Assembly (NCBI RefSeq): GCF_002292295.1
Contig: NZ_DBBS01000011.1
Coordinates: 111,162-175,161 of the forward strand
Direction: 5' to 3'
Source: Sphingomonas sp. UBA978
GTDB taxonomy: Bacteria; Pseudomonadota; Alphaproteobacteria; Sphingomonadales; Sphingomonadaceae
Length of the DNA: 64,000 bases
This document shows positions 26,708 to 35,794 of this stretch, one piece after another. The notes beneath the pieces were generated by a model. The model did not search any database. It was not told where the DNA came from and worked only from the letters and a program-made list of their open reading frames with translations. Positions within the stretch are counted from its first letter, which is position 1. The number at the start of each line of letters is the position of its first letter. A program made the translations under genes and the position numbers.

Positions 26708-26881
26708 ATGTCGAAGATCGAAGAGGTTCAGGCCACCGTCAAGAACACCCCGGGGCTCGGCAAGAAGATGGCCAAGTATGGCGCGATCGGCGCGGTCGTG
26801 GCGATTCCGATCCCCTTCGTCGGTCCGGTGCTGGGTGCGCTGGTCGGCGCGGGCGTCGCCTACGCCAAGCGCAAGGATTGA
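26708..26881 (+). CDS. Small glycine-rich membrane-segment protein (57 residues)
   Basis: An ATG three bases after the glyA stop opens a 57-residue frame. Its basic, amphipathic N-terminus (MSKIEEVQATVKNTPGLGKK) is followed by a hydrophobic glycine-rich stretch (IGAVVAIPIPFVGPVLGALV, then GAGVAYAKRKD). The gap to nrdR is only eight bases and codon use matches its neighbours, so it is likely a real gene in the operon. The hydrophobic part is a probable membrane insertion segment of glycine-zipper character. I do not recognise a family. Confidence 0.7.
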   Translation: MSKIEEVQATVKNTPGLGKKMAKYGAIGAVVAIPIPFVGPVLGALVGAGVAYAKRKD

Positions 26882-26889
26882 TCGCCTGA

Positions 26890-27366
26890 ATGCGTTGCCC
26901 GTTCTGCGGCCATGAAGACAGCCAGGTGAAGGACAGCCGCCCCACGGAAGATGGGGCGGCGATCCGGCGACGGCGCCAGTGCGAGGGCTGCGCGGCGCGC
27001 TTCACCACGTTCGAACGCATCCAGCTGCGCGACCTGTGGGTGCTCAAGAGCAACGCCGCGGGCGGCATCCGGCGCGAGGCGTTCGATCGCGAGAAGCTGC
27101 TGCGCTCGGTATCGATCGCGACGCGCAAGCGTCCGATCGAACCGGTCCGGATCGAGAAGCTGGTCAGCGGCATCCAGCGCCAGCTCGAGACGCAGGGCGA
27201 GAGCGAAGTGTCGTCGAAGCGAATCGGCGAAATGGTGATGGACGGGCTCAAGGGCCTCGATTCGGTCGCCTATATCCGCTTCGCCAGCGTCTATCGCGAT
27301 TTCAGCGAGGCGCGCGATTTCGAGGAATTCGCCGGCACCGTCGAACAGGCAGGGCGCATCGAATGA
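26890..27366 (+). CDS. nrdR: Transcriptional repressor NrdR
   Basis: The 158-residue regulator represses ribonucleotide reductase genes in response to dATP/ATP bound to its ATP-cone. The zinc ribbon is intact (MRCPFCGHED and RRRQCEGCAARFTTFE), followed by the ATP-cone (LWVLKSNAAGGIRREAFDRE through YIRFASVYRDF). It overlaps the methyltransferase gene by four bases (ATGA). No NrdR box pair is apparent next to it; its targets must lie elsewhere. Confidence 0.96.
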   Translation: MRCPFCGHEDSQVKDSRPTEDGAAIRRRRQCEGCAARFTTFERIQLRDLWVLKSNAAGGIRREAFDREKLLRSVSIATRKRPIEPVRIEKLVSGIQRQLETQGESEVSSKRIGEMVMDGLKGLDSVAYIRFASVYRDFSEARDFEEFAGTVEQAGRIE

Positions 27367-28094
27367 ATCCCGTCATCGTCCTGGTCCGCCCGCAGCTCGG
27401 CGAGAATATCGGCAAGGCCGCGCGCGCCATGCTCAATTTCGGCCTCACCGACATGCGGCTGGTCAGCCCGCGCGACGGCTGGCCCAACCCGATGGCCGGC
27501 CCCGCCGCCAGCGGCGCCGACGTCGTGCTGGAACGTGCGCAGGTCTTCGACAGCGTCGCCGACGCGGTCGCCGACTGCGCCCATGTCTACGCCACCACGG
27601 TGCGGAAGCGCGGCGTCACCAAGCCGGTGGTGACGCCGGAGGTCGCCGCGCGCGATGTGCATGGCGCGCCGGAGCGTTCGGCGATCCTGTTCGGGCCGGA
27701 GCGTTCGGGGCTGGAAACCGACGACGTCGCGCTGGCACGCACGATCATCACCGTGCCGATCAATCCGGAGTTCGGCAGCCTCAACCTCGCGCAGGCGGTG
27801 ATCCTGGTCGCTTACGAATGGTCGAAGGGGCAGGGGCTCGCACAACCCTCGATCAACCCGATCGAGCCGGCCGCGCCGCACGAGGAACTGGAGGGGATGA
27901 TTCGCCAGCTCGACGCGATGCTGGAGCGCGCCAATTTCTTCTTCCCCCCCGAACGCGTCGTCACCACGCGCCGGACGCTGCGCACGTTGCTCACCAAGCC
28001 GGGCTGGTCGTCGCAGGAGGTGCGGACGATGCGCGGCGTGCTGTCCGCGCTCGATGGCGCGAAGGCGCGGCGGGTCGAGGCGCAGCAGCCTTAA
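27363..28094 (+). CDS. trmJ: SpoU-family RNA methyltransferase (TrmJ-type)
   Basis: The 243-residue protein has the trefoil-knot SPOUT fold: VIVLVRPQLGENIGKAARAMLNFG at its start, then LFGPERSGLETDDV and the C-terminal knot VPINPEFGSLNLAQAVILVAYEW. These match group 1 TrmH/TrmJ proteins, which 2'-O-methylate tRNA position 32. A C-terminal extension (NFFFPPERVVTTRRTLRTLL) is also typical of TrmJ. The exact RNA target is inferred. The gene is translationally coupled to nrdR. Confidence 0.88.
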   Translation: MNPVIVLVRPQLGENIGKAARAMLNFGLTDMRLVSPRDGWPNPMAGPAASGADVVLERAQVFDSVADAVADCAHVYATTVRKRGVTKPVVTPEVAARDVHGAPERSAILFGPERSGLETDDVALARTIITVPINPEFGSLNLAQAVILVAYEWSKGQGLAQPSINPIEPAAPHEELEGMIRQLDAMLERANFFFPPERVVTTRRTLRTLLTKPGWSSQEVRTMRGVLSALDGAKARRVEAQQP

Positions 28095-28135
28095 GGCCGA
28101 CCGTCACGGCGAGCGGGAGCGACGCATCGGGACAC

Positions 28136-28450
28136 TCAGCGCGCGTCGAACGCCGCCAGTTCGTAGGCGATCGACGCCTCGACCAGCCGTTCCCACAAGT
28201 CCGCGACGATATCGCCCGGCAGTCCCAGCCGCTCCGCCTCCGCACGCGCATTGGCGATCACCGCGGCTTTCCGGGGTTCGTCGCGGACATGGCCGCGCTC
28301 GGGTTTGATCCGGGCCGCGGCATCCATATAGGCGAAGCGCCGCGCGAGCAGCGCGACCAGCTCGCGATCGAGCGCATCGACGCCGGCGCGGACCTCGGTC
28401 ATATTGGTACAGTCGGGGCCGGGAAGGGTGCCGGGGGAAACGGTCGTCAT
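28136..28450 (-). CDS. Chorismate mutase (AroQ class)
   Basis: The 104-residue all-helical protein matches AroQ-type chorismate mutases, which convert chorismate to prephenate for phenylalanine and tyrosine. It shows VRAGVDALDRELVALLARRF, AARIKP near residue 45 and the final helix LWERLVEASIAYEL. It stands alone on the minus strand and is not fused to prephenate dehydratase. Isochorismate pyruvate lyase (PchB) is a close relative, but no salicylate genes are adjacent. Confidence 0.88.
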   Translation of the reverse strand: MTTVSPGTLPGPDCTNMTEVRAGVDALDRELVALLARRFAYMDAAARIKPERGHVRDEPRKAAVIANARAEAERLGLPGDIVADLWERLVEASIAYELAAFDAR

Positions 28451-28488
28451 GGTCCGCCGTGTGGCGATCCGCCGCGTCGCTGTCCAGC

Positions 28489-28517
28489 TTGACTTGACCA
28501 GCCGTCCCAGCTAGGCG
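28489..28517 (+). promoter_or_regulatory. Candidate sigma-70 promoter for rpsD
   Basis: TTGACT (28489-28494) is followed after 17 bases by TAGGCG (28512-28517). The -10 is weak by E. coli standards, but nearly the same pair (TTGACC, 17 bases, TAGGTG) precedes the tRNA-Lys gene in this window. It would give an rpsD leader of about 135 bases. Confidence 0.4.
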
Positions 28518-28659
28518 CCCGCCTTCGCAACAGCCCCCGCACCCCGGTGAAGCGGATGGCCTGCCTCCTTCGGGATCAGCAGAGCGATACCGGGATCAGC
28601 CCCGCCGCATGGCTTGCCATGGGGTGGGACCACGTCGTTACAGTTGCCAAGGAATTATT

Positions 28660-29274
28660 ATGTCGAAGCGCCATAGCGCCAAGCACAAGCTCGACCGTCG
28701 TCTCGGCGAGAACATCTGGGGCCGGCCGAAGTCGCCGGTCAACAAGCGCGAATACGGCCCGGGCCAGCACGGCCAGCGCCGCAAGGGCAAGGTGTCGGAC
28801 TTCGGCATCCAGCTGCGCGCCAAGCAGAAGCTCAAGGGCTATTACGGCGACGTCACCGAGAAGCAGTTCCGCGCCTGCTATCACGAGGCCGCCCGCATGA
28901 AGGGTGATACCAGCCAGAACCTGATCGGCCTGCTCGAACAGCGCCTCGACATGATCGTCTATCGCGCCAAGTTCGCGCCGACGATCTTCGCCGCGCGCCA
29001 GATCGTCAGCCACGGCCACATCCGCGTCAACGGCGTGAAGTGCAACATCGCATCGCGCCGCTGCTTCGTCGGCGACGAGATCACACTGGGCAACAAGGCC
29101 AAGGAAATGGCGCTGGTGCTCGAGGCGCAGAACCTCGCAGAGCGCGAGATTCCTGATTACGTCGCGCCGGACGGCAACGCCAAGATCACCTTCGTCCGCG
29201 TGCCGACGCTCGACGAGGTGCCTTACCCGGTGAAGATGGAACCGAATCTGGTCGTCGAGTTCTACTCGCGCTGA
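28660..29274 (+). CDS. rpsD: 30S ribosomal protein S4
   Basis: The 204-residue small-subunit protein nucleates 16S rRNA folding. It shows SKRHSAKHKLDRRLGENIWG at the N-terminus, then NKREYGPGQHGQRRKGK and the S4 RNA-binding domain (RLDMIVYRAKFAPTIFAARQ, then HGHIRVNGVK). AAGGA lies seven bases before the ATG. It is monocistronic here rather than in the alpha operon with rpoA, as is usual for alphaproteobacteria, and has a strong terminator behind it. Confidence 0.97.
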   Translation: MSKRHSAKHKLDRRLGENIWGRPKSPVNKREYGPGQHGQRRKGKVSDFGIQLRAKQKLKGYYGDVTEKQFRACYHEAARMKGDTSQNLIGLLEQRLDMIVYRAKFAPTIFAARQIVSHGHIRVNGVKCNIASRRCFVGDEITLGNKAKEMALVLEAQNLAEREIPDYVAPDGNAKITFVRVPTLDEVPYPVKMEPNLVVEFYSR

Positions 29275-29301
29275 TCCGGGTCCTTCCGGTTTCGGATTTG
29301 G

Positions 29302-29331
29302 AAAGGGCGGTCCTGCGGGGCCGCCCTTTTT
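29302..29331 (+). terminator. Rho-independent terminator after rpsD
   Basis: AAAGGGCGG (29302-29310) pairs perfectly with CCGCCCTTT (29321-29329), with a 10-base loop and a run of five T. It begins 27 bases after the rpsD stop and is the clearest intrinsic terminator in the window. Confidence 0.9.
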
Positions 29332-29365
29332 GATTCGCGTGCCGGTGCTGCGTGTGATCCCATGT

Positions 29366-29482
29366 GAGGCGCGGAGGACGCGGAGGGTGGCCCGTACGGA
29401 CGATCCGGGCGGCTCCCGATGTTGCGTGAAGCGCCTCCGGCGCGGCGCGCGTTACTCTCCGAGTCCTCCGCGCCTCCGCGCG
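29366..29482. repeat. Imperfect palindromic repeat rich in GCGCGGAGG
   Basis: The left arm near 29366-29386 (GAGGCGCGGAGGACGCGGAG) and the right arm near 29456-29482 (CTCCGAGTCCTCCGCGCCTCCGCG) are imperfect complements enclosing about 70 bases. It occupies most of the non-coding stretch between the rpsD terminator and the peptidase gene. It looks like a dispersed palindromic repeat, with no coding potential of its own. Confidence 0.5.
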
Positions 29483-29569
29483 CAAAACCCCGTCTCCCAC
29501 AACCGTGGACAAGCCGGCGACCCGGCGGCAAAAGGCGCGCAACGCTGTCCATCCCACGCGGAGTACCCA

Positions 29570-31213
29570 ATGCGTCGCCTCCTTATCGCCGCCCTGCTCG
29601 CCACGCCGGCAATGGCAGCCGCCCAGACCGCCCCCCAGATTTCCGTCGACACGCTGAAGGCGGTGACGAAGACGCTGTCCTCCGACGCCTTCGAGGGCCG
29701 CGCGCCCGGCAGCGCCGGCGAGGAAAAGACGCTCGCCTATCTCCAGCAGCAGTTCGAGAAGGCGGGGCTGAAGCCCGGCAACAAGGGGCGGTGGCTGCAG
29801 GACGTGCCGCTGGTCGAGATCACCGCGCAGGCCGTCACGCCGCTGACGATCACCGGCGGCAAGACTCCGCTCAGCCTCGCCTACGGCCCCGACATGGTCG
29901 TCGGCACCTATCGCGTCACCTCGCATATCGACGTGAAGGACAGCGACGTCGTCTTCGCCGGCTATGGCATCGTCGCGCCCGAAAAGGGCTGGAACGATTA
30001 TGCCGGCCTCGACGTGAAAGGGAAGACCGTCGTCGTCCTCATCAACGATCCCGACTGGCAGACGCAGGGCCTGAGCGGGCCGTTCAACGGCCGGGCGATG
30101 ACCTATTACGGGCGCTGGACCTACAAATATGAGGAAGCGGCGCGGCAGGGCGCGGCGGCGGTGCTGATCGTCCACCAGACCGAACCCGCCGCCTATGGCT
30201 GGAACGTCGTCCAGTCGAGCAACACCGGCGCGGCGCATGTCGCCGATGCCGCCAACGGCCATATGGACGATACCGCCGCGCACGGCTGGATCCAGCTCGA
30301 CAAGGCCCGCGCTTTGTTCGCCAGCGCCGGCAAGGACTTCGACGCGCTCGCCGCGGCGGCGAAGGTCAAGGGCTTCAAACCCGTGTCGCTCGGGGTGAAG
30401 GCGTCGGTCAGCTTCGACAACCAGATCAGGAAGCAGATCTCGCACAATGTCGTCGGCATCCTGCCCGGCCGCGTGGCGCCCGACGAATATGTCCTGCTGT
30501 CGGCGCACTGGGATCACCTCGGCCGCTGCACGCCGGTCAATGGCGACGACATCTGCAACGGTGCGGTCGACAATGCCGACGGCACCGCGGCGCTGGTCGC
30601 GCTGGCGGAGGCGAATGCCAAGGCCGGCCCCGCGCGCCGATCGATGGTGTTCGTCGCGCTGACCGCGGAGGAATCGGGGCTGCTCGGCTCGGCCTATTAC
30701 GGCGAGAATCCGGTCTATCCGCTGGCGAAGACCGTCGGTGGCGCCAACATGGACGCGCTCGCGATGTACGGCCCGTCGAAGGACGTGATCGTCATCGGCC
30801 CCGGCAAATCGCAGCTCGACGATTATCTGACCGCCGCGCTCAAGCGGCAGGGCCGCACCGCGACGCCGGAGCCGACCCCGGAAAAGGGCTTCTACTATCG
30901 CTCCGACCATTTCAGCCTGGCGAAGCACGGCGTGCCGATGGTCTATTTCGAAACCGGCCAGAATCTCGTCAACGGCGGCCTCGCCGCGGGTCGGGCGGCG
31001 GCGAAGGATTACGAGGAGAATCGCTATCACGCGCCCTCCGACGAATATGATCCCAACTGGGACTGGAGCGGGGTGCAGCAGGACGTCGCGCTCTATTATA
31101 TGCTGAGCCGCGATCTGGCGGAGAGTCGCGCCTGGCCGAACTGGATGCCGGGCGACGAATTCCGCGCCATCCGCGACCGCAGTCGCGCCACCGTGACGGG
31201 AGCCGCCAAGTGA
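29570..31213 (+). CDS. Exported M28-family zinc aminopeptidase with PA domain
   Basis: The 547-residue protein has a signal peptide (MRRLLIAALLATPAMAAAQ), then an inserted PA-type domain (about residues 130-260) and the M28 catalytic domain. Likely metal ligands and catalytic residues lie in SAHWDHLG (His, with Asp as base support), NGAVDNADGTAA (Asp), LTAEESGLLGSA (Glu pair), GGANMDALA (Asp) and YRSDHFSL (His). It should act in the periplasm or outside on peptides. Its stop overlaps the agmatine deiminase start by GTGA, so it is the first gene of a peptide and arginine-derivative catabolic unit. Confidence 0.9.
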   Translation: MRRLLIAALLATPAMAAAQTAPQISVDTLKAVTKTLSSDAFEGRAPGSAGEEKTLAYLQQQFEKAGLKPGNKGRWLQDVPLVEITAQAVTPLTITGGKTPLSLAYGPDMVVGTYRVTSHIDVKDSDVVFAGYGIVAPEKGWNDYAGLDVKGKTVVVLINDPDWQTQGLSGPFNGRAMTYYGRWTYKYEEAARQGAAAVLIVHQTEPAAYGWNVVQSSNTGAAHVADAANGHMDDTAAHGWIQLDKARALFASAGKDFDALAAAAKVKGFKPVSLGVKASVSFDNQIRKQISHNVVGILPGRVAPDEYVLLSAHWDHLGRCTPVNGDDICNGAVDNADGTAALVALAEANAKAGPARRSMVFVALTAEESGLLGSAYYGENPVYPLAKTVGGANMDALAMYGPSKDVIVIGPGKSQLDDYLTAALKRQGRTATPEPTPEKGFYYRSDHFSLAKHGVPMVYFETGQNLVNGGLAAGRAAAKDYEENRYHAPSDEYDPNWDWSGVQQDVALYYMLSRDLAESRAWPNWMPGDEFRAIRDRSRATVTGAAK

Positions 31214-32187
31214 AGTCGACGATCGCTCCGCCCGCCGAATGGGCGCCGCACAAGGCGGTATGGATCGGTTTCCCGAGCCATCCCGAATTGTGGGAGGACG
31301 ACCTCGATCCCGCGCGGGCGGAGGTGGTCGCCTTCGCCCGTGCCGTGCATGCGGAGGGGCGCGGCGAAACCGTGATCCTCGTCGCCGCCGATGCCGAGGC
31401 GGGCGCCGCGGCGAGCGCGATGGCGCCGTTCTCCGAGGTAGTGGTCGAACCGTTCGGCGACATCTGGCTGCGCGACACCGGTCCGATCGTGCTCGGCACC
31501 GGCGAGGCGCGCGATTTCGGTTTCAACGGCTGGGGCGGCAAGTACGACCTGCCCGGCGACGACACGATCGGGCTGCGGCTGGCGAAGCAGCGCGGCAAGC
31601 CGGTCGGCTATTGCAACTGGGTGCTCGAAGGCGGCGCGATCGACGGCGACGGCACCGGCGTCGTCGTCACGACCGAACAATGCCTTCTCAACCCCAATCG
31701 CAACCCCACGCTGGACAAGGTGCAGATCGAGGCGCGCCTGCGCGACGACCTCGGCCTGACGCGGGTCGTGTGGCTCGGCGACGGGCTGCTCAACGACCAT
31801 ACCGATGGCCATGTCGACAACCTCGCGCGCTTCGTCGCGCCGGGGCGGCTCGCGCTGCCGGAGGCGGCGGAGAACGACCCCAACTGGCAGGTCTATCAAC
31901 ATGCCGCGCGCGACGCCCATGCGGCGGGGCTGGAGGTGGTGACGATCCCGTCGCCGGGCCGCGTGCTCCGCGACGAGGAGGTCGTGCCGGCGAGCTACAT
32001 GAACTTCTATATCGGCAACGCCGCGGTGGTGGTGCCGCTCTACGGCAGCGAGAACGACGCTGCCGCGGTGGCCGCGATCCAGGCGCTGTTCCCCGACCGC
32101 GAGGCGGTGGGCCTGCGCGCCGACCATATCCTCACCGGCGGCGGCAGCTTCCACTGCATCAGCCAGCAGATCCCGGCGCAGGGGTGA
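31210..32187 (+). CDS. aguA: Agmatine deiminase
   Basis: The 325-residue enzyme hydrolyses agmatine to N-carbamoylputrescine plus ammonia. Family motifs are WIGFPSHPELW near the N-terminus, GDIWLRDTGPI, NGWGGKY, DGHVDNLARFV and the catalytic Cys316 in GGGSFHCISQQ. Its GTG start shares GTGA with the stop of the peptidase gene, so translation is coupled. aguB follows 31 bases later. Together AguA and AguB make putrescine from agmatine. Confidence 0.95.
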   Translation: MKSTIAPPAEWAPHKAVWIGFPSHPELWEDDLDPARAEVVAFARAVHAEGRGETVILVAADAEAGAAASAMAPFSEVVVEPFGDIWLRDTGPIVLGTGEARDFGFNGWGGKYDLPGDDTIGLRLAKQRGKPVGYCNWVLEGGAIDGDGTGVVVTTEQCLLNPNRNPTLDKVQIEARLRDDLGLTRVVWLGDGLLNDHTDGHVDNLARFVAPGRLALPEAAENDPNWQVYQHAARDAHAAGLEVVTIPSPGRVLRDEEVVPASYMNFYIGNAAVVVPLYGSENDAAAVAAIQALFPDREAVGLRADHILTGGGSFHCISQQIPAQG

Positions 32188-32218
32188 CGCGCCGGGTCTG
32201 CGGCCTTATGTGGCGCGC

Positions 32219-33066
<848 letters not shown>

Positions 33067-33079
<13 letters not shown>

Positions 33080-33744
33080 TCGAGCGCCACCGCGCGCGCG
33101 AACACCGCGTCGAACATCGCTTCGGTCAGGCGGCCGGTGTTCTGGTTGTAGCGCGACGGGTGGTAGCTATCGATCAGGATCCGCCCGTCGGGCATGCGAT
33201 GTTCGGCGAGATGGGCGAAGGTCGCCTTGGGCAGCCGGCCGCCCATCACCTTCACCGCCGACTGATGCGCGATCTGGCCGAGCGCGACGACGACGCGGAC
33301 GTTGGGCAGGGCCGCGACCTCGCCATCGAGGAACGGGCGGCAGGTGCGGATTTCCTCCGGCGTCGGCTTGTTGGCGGGCGGCAGGCATTTGACCGCGTTG
33401 AGGATCATCGCCCCGGTCAGCACGACGTCGTCGTTGGCGCGATTGGCGTAGGTGCCCGTGCAAAGGCCGAAGCGGCCGAGCGTGGCGAACAGCAATGCGC
33501 CCGAATGGTCGCCGGTGAACGGCCGCCCCGTCCGGTTGGCGCCATGTAGCCCCGGCGCGAGGCCGACGATCGCCAGCCACGCCTGCGGATCGCCGAACGC
33601 GGGGACTGGCGCGTTCCACCAGGTCGGATTGTCCAGCCGCAGCGCGTCGCGCGCGGCGACGAGGCGGGGGCAGCGCGGGCAATCGTGCGTCGGTTCGACC
33701 GGCGCGATCGGGCCGGGGACGAGCGAACTGGGTGCTAAGGTCAT
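33067..33744 (-). CDS. Family 5 uracil-DNA glycosylase (UDGb)
   Basis: The 225-residue protein removes uracil and related deaminated bases from DNA. The family 5 active-site motif GLAPGLHGANRTGRPFTGDH is intact, the second motif is near HPSRYNQNTG, and CPRCPRL at the N-terminus plus CLPPANKP fit cysteines of the iron-sulphur cluster. Family 5 enzymes lack the usual catalytic Asp/Asn, and here the segment is LAPGLHGA, as expected. It overlaps aguB tail to tail. Confidence 0.9.
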
Positions 33745-33766
33745 CGGCCTCGCCTAAAGCGGGCGG

Positions 33767-34243
33767 ATGGCGACGGCAATCTATGCGATTGGGATCGGAT
33801 CGAATCGGCGGGGGCGACACGGCGGCCCGCGGAGCGAGGTGCGCGCGGCGATCGCGGCGCTCGGTGGCGTCGTCGCCTGTGCGCGAATCATGGATTCGGC
33901 GCCGCTCGGTCCGTCGATCCGCCGCTTCGCCAACACCGCGGTGCTGATCGCCAGCGACGAATCGCCGCCGATGCTGCTTGCGCGGCTGAAGCGGATCGAG
34001 GCGGGGTTCGGGCGGCGGCGCGGGCGGCGCTGGGGCGCGCGGGTGATCGACCTCGACATCCTGCTTTGGTCGGGCGGCGTCTGGCGCGATTCGCGCCTGA
34101 CGGTGCCGCATGTCGCGCTGGCGCAGCGTGCCTTCGTCCTGCGCCCGCTGGTCGCGATCGCGCCCGGCTGGCGCGATCCGGCGAGCCGAAGAACGATACG
34201 ACAATTGGCTCATAGTGTTGACCGACCGCGCCCCCGCCCCTAG
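33767..34243 (+). CDS. folK: 2-amino-4-hydroxy-6-hydroxymethyldihydropteridine pyrophosphokinase
   Basis: HPPK transfers pyrophosphate from ATP to the pterin in folate synthesis. At 158 residues it has the expected length, with AIGIGSNRRG at the N-terminus and RRWGARVIDLDILLW containing the DLDIL metal motif. VPHVALAQRAFVLRPLVAIAP contains the substrate-binding block. The C-terminus is arginine/proline rich. The 3' end overlaps the promoter region of tRNA-Lys. No other folate genes are adjacent. Confidence 0.9.
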   Translation: MATAIYAIGIGSNRRGRHGGPRSEVRAAIAALGGVVACARIMDSAPLGPSIRRFANTAVLIASDESPPMLLARLKRIEAGFGRRRGRRWGARVIDLDILLWSGGVWRDSRLTVPHVALAQRAFVLRPLVAIAPGWRDPASRRTIRQLAHSVDRPRPRP

Positions 34244-34246
34244 GTG
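34218..34246 (+). promoter_or_regulatory. Candidate sigma-70 promoter for tRNA-Lys
   Basis: TTGACC (34218-34223), a 17-base spacer and TAGGTG (34241-34246) end 17 bases before the mature tRNA. The layout matches the promoter proposed for rpsD and overlaps the last codons of folK. Confidence 0.45.
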
Positions 34247-34263
34247 CGCGGACGCGATGGCGG

Positions 34264-34339
34264 GGGTCCGTAGCTCAGTCGGTAGAGCAAGCGACTTTTA
34301 ATCGAGAGGTCCCGGGTTCGAGCCCCGGCGGACCCACCA
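34264..34339 (+). tRNA. tRNA-Lys (anticodon TTT)
   Basis: The 76-base gene folds into a cloverleaf with a perfect 7-base acceptor stem (GGGTCCG/CGGACCC), D stem GCTC/GAGC, T stem CCGGG/CCCGG and an encoded CCA end. The anticodon loop CTTTTAA gives TTT, reading AAA/AAG lysine codons. The anticodon stem is AGCGA/TCGAG, so only the three loop-proximal pairs form; positions 27-43 and 28-42 are A-G and G-A mismatches, which is unusual. No hairpin terminator is seen behind it. Confidence 0.92.
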
Positions 34340-34369
34340 TCGTTTTCCCCAATCTGCCGCAGCGCGGCG

Positions 34370-35794
34370 TCAGGCCGACCGGCGGCGGCTCAGCGTGAGG
34401 GCGGCGATCGCCAGCGCCAGCACGATGACGTCGATCGCGAGCACGCTCCCCGGCGCGGTGCGGAACAGCAGCAGGTGGACGAGCGCGGTCGCGATCAGCG
34501 CCGCTGCGAGGATCGTCCGTAGCGCGACGTCCGGAAACCAACTCGGCCGCGCCGCCGCGGCGGCGATGGCGGCGGCGAGGGCGCTCCAGAAGACGGTGGC
34601 GAGCGGCACGTCGGGGCCGGCGAGCGCGCGCAGCCATGCCAGCGCGACGATCAACAGCGGCGTTCCCCAGATCACGACGCTCCAGCAGGCGGTCAGCCGC
34701 GTGCCGCCGAGCCCGCGCCGCTGGCGTTTGCGCAGCCACAGCGACGTGCCCGTCGCCGTCACCACGCACAGCCCCAGACCGAACAGGATATAGGCGATCT
34801 CGACCGGCAGGCCGGCGTAATTGCCGAAATGGAGATTATAGGCGGAGGCCGCGACCTGCTGGCCGATCGCCCCGTCGGCGAGCCCGACCGGGCCGCGCCA
34901 GCCGCCGCGCGCGTCGAAGGCATAGGTTTCGCCATAGATCAGCCGCCGCGGATGCTCCGCGATCACCTGCACGTGCTGGCCCATCGTGCCGGGTTCGTGG
35001 ACGATGACATAGGTCGGCACCGCCTCGGGCACCCGCGTCCGGACCGCGGCGAGGGCGGTGGCGATGTCGGGCAAGGCGGCCTTCGCCGGGTTCGGCGCGG
35101 GTTCGTGGCCGAAGACGGGCGCATAGATCGCCTCGAGCTTGCCGCCGGCATAGGCGCGCGCGAGCATCGTCGTGCCGACGCTGCCGAGACCGATGAACGC
35201 GCCGGTCAGCGCGACCGCGAGGACGAAGGGCAGCGTCCAGACGCCGATGCGGTTGTGCCAGTCGGCGCGTGCGATCTGCGGGTCCTGGCGCATGCGCAGG
35301 CGGAAGGCGTCGCGCAGGATGCGCGGGTGCGCCAGCACGCCGGTGACGACCAGCGCCGCCAGCGCGACGCCGAGCGCGCCGACCAGGATCACCCCCCAGG
35401 TCGCGGGCAGGTGCAGATATTCGTGCAGGCCGATCAGGAATTCGGTCCAGCTGTGCGCCTCGCGGCCGACGATCTGACCGGAGCCGTCGACATAGGAGGC
35501 GCCGTGATCGGTGGTCACCACGCCGCGCGGCAGATCCTCGTTCGGCAGCCGGATGTAGAGGTGCGTGGTCGGCGGCTTGCCGCGGTCGCGGACCAGCGCC
35601 GCCTGCATCGCTGCCTGCACCGCCGCCGGCGACAGCGTCGCAGTCTCGACGATGTCTGGCTGTTCCCAGCGCTGCCAGCGGTCGTGGACGACGATCAGCG
35701 TGCCCGACAGCGCGATCAGGTAGAGCAGCGCGCTGACGAGCAAGCCGATCGCGGCGTGGCCGCCGAGCGCGCGCTGGACGCGGGTGCCGGTCAT
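34370..35794 (-). CDS. PepSY-domain membrane protein of the iron-uptake locus
   Basis: The 474-residue protein has the PepSY-associated four-helix architecture: an N-terminal helix (AAIGLLVSALLYLIALSGTL, then IVVHDRW), a periplasmic PepSY-like region, WTEFLIGLHEYLHLP, RADWHNRIGVWTLPFVLAVA and LHFGNYAGLPVEIAYILFG. The last third adds further helices (WSVVIWGTPLLIVALAWL and three more). Conserved histidines in the second, third and fourth blocks suggest heme binding, as in ferric reductase-like PepSY proteins that reduce siderophore iron. The start overlaps the preceding gene by ATGA. Confidence 0.85.
   Translation of the reverse strand: MTGTRVQRALGGHAAIGLLVSALLYLIALSGTLIVVHDRWQRWEQPDIVETATLSPAAVQAAMQAALVRDRGKPPTTHLYIRLPNEDLPRGVVTTDHGASYVDGSGQIVGREAHSWTEFLIGLHEYLHLPATWGVILVGALGVALAALVVTGVLAHPRILRDAFRLRMRQDPQIARADWHNRIGVWTLPFVLAVALTGAFIGLGSVGTTMLARAYAGGKLEAIYAPVFGHEPAPNPAKAALPDIATALAAVRTRVPEAVPTYVIVHEPGTMGQHVQVIAEHPRRLIYGETYAFDARGGWRGPVGLADGAIGQQVAASAYNLHFGNYAGLPVEIAYILFGLGLCVVTATGTSLWLRKRQRRGLGGTRLTACWSVVIWGTPLLIVALAWLRALAGPDVPLATVFWSALAAAIAAAAARPSWFPDVALRTILAAALIATALVHLLLFRTAPGSVLAIDVIVLALAIAALTLSRRRSA

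Noticed and set aside
34264..34369. tRNA-Lys as integration site of a genomic island
   Set aside because: No integrase gene, no repeated tRNA 3' end and no compositional change are seen downstream; the following genes look native.
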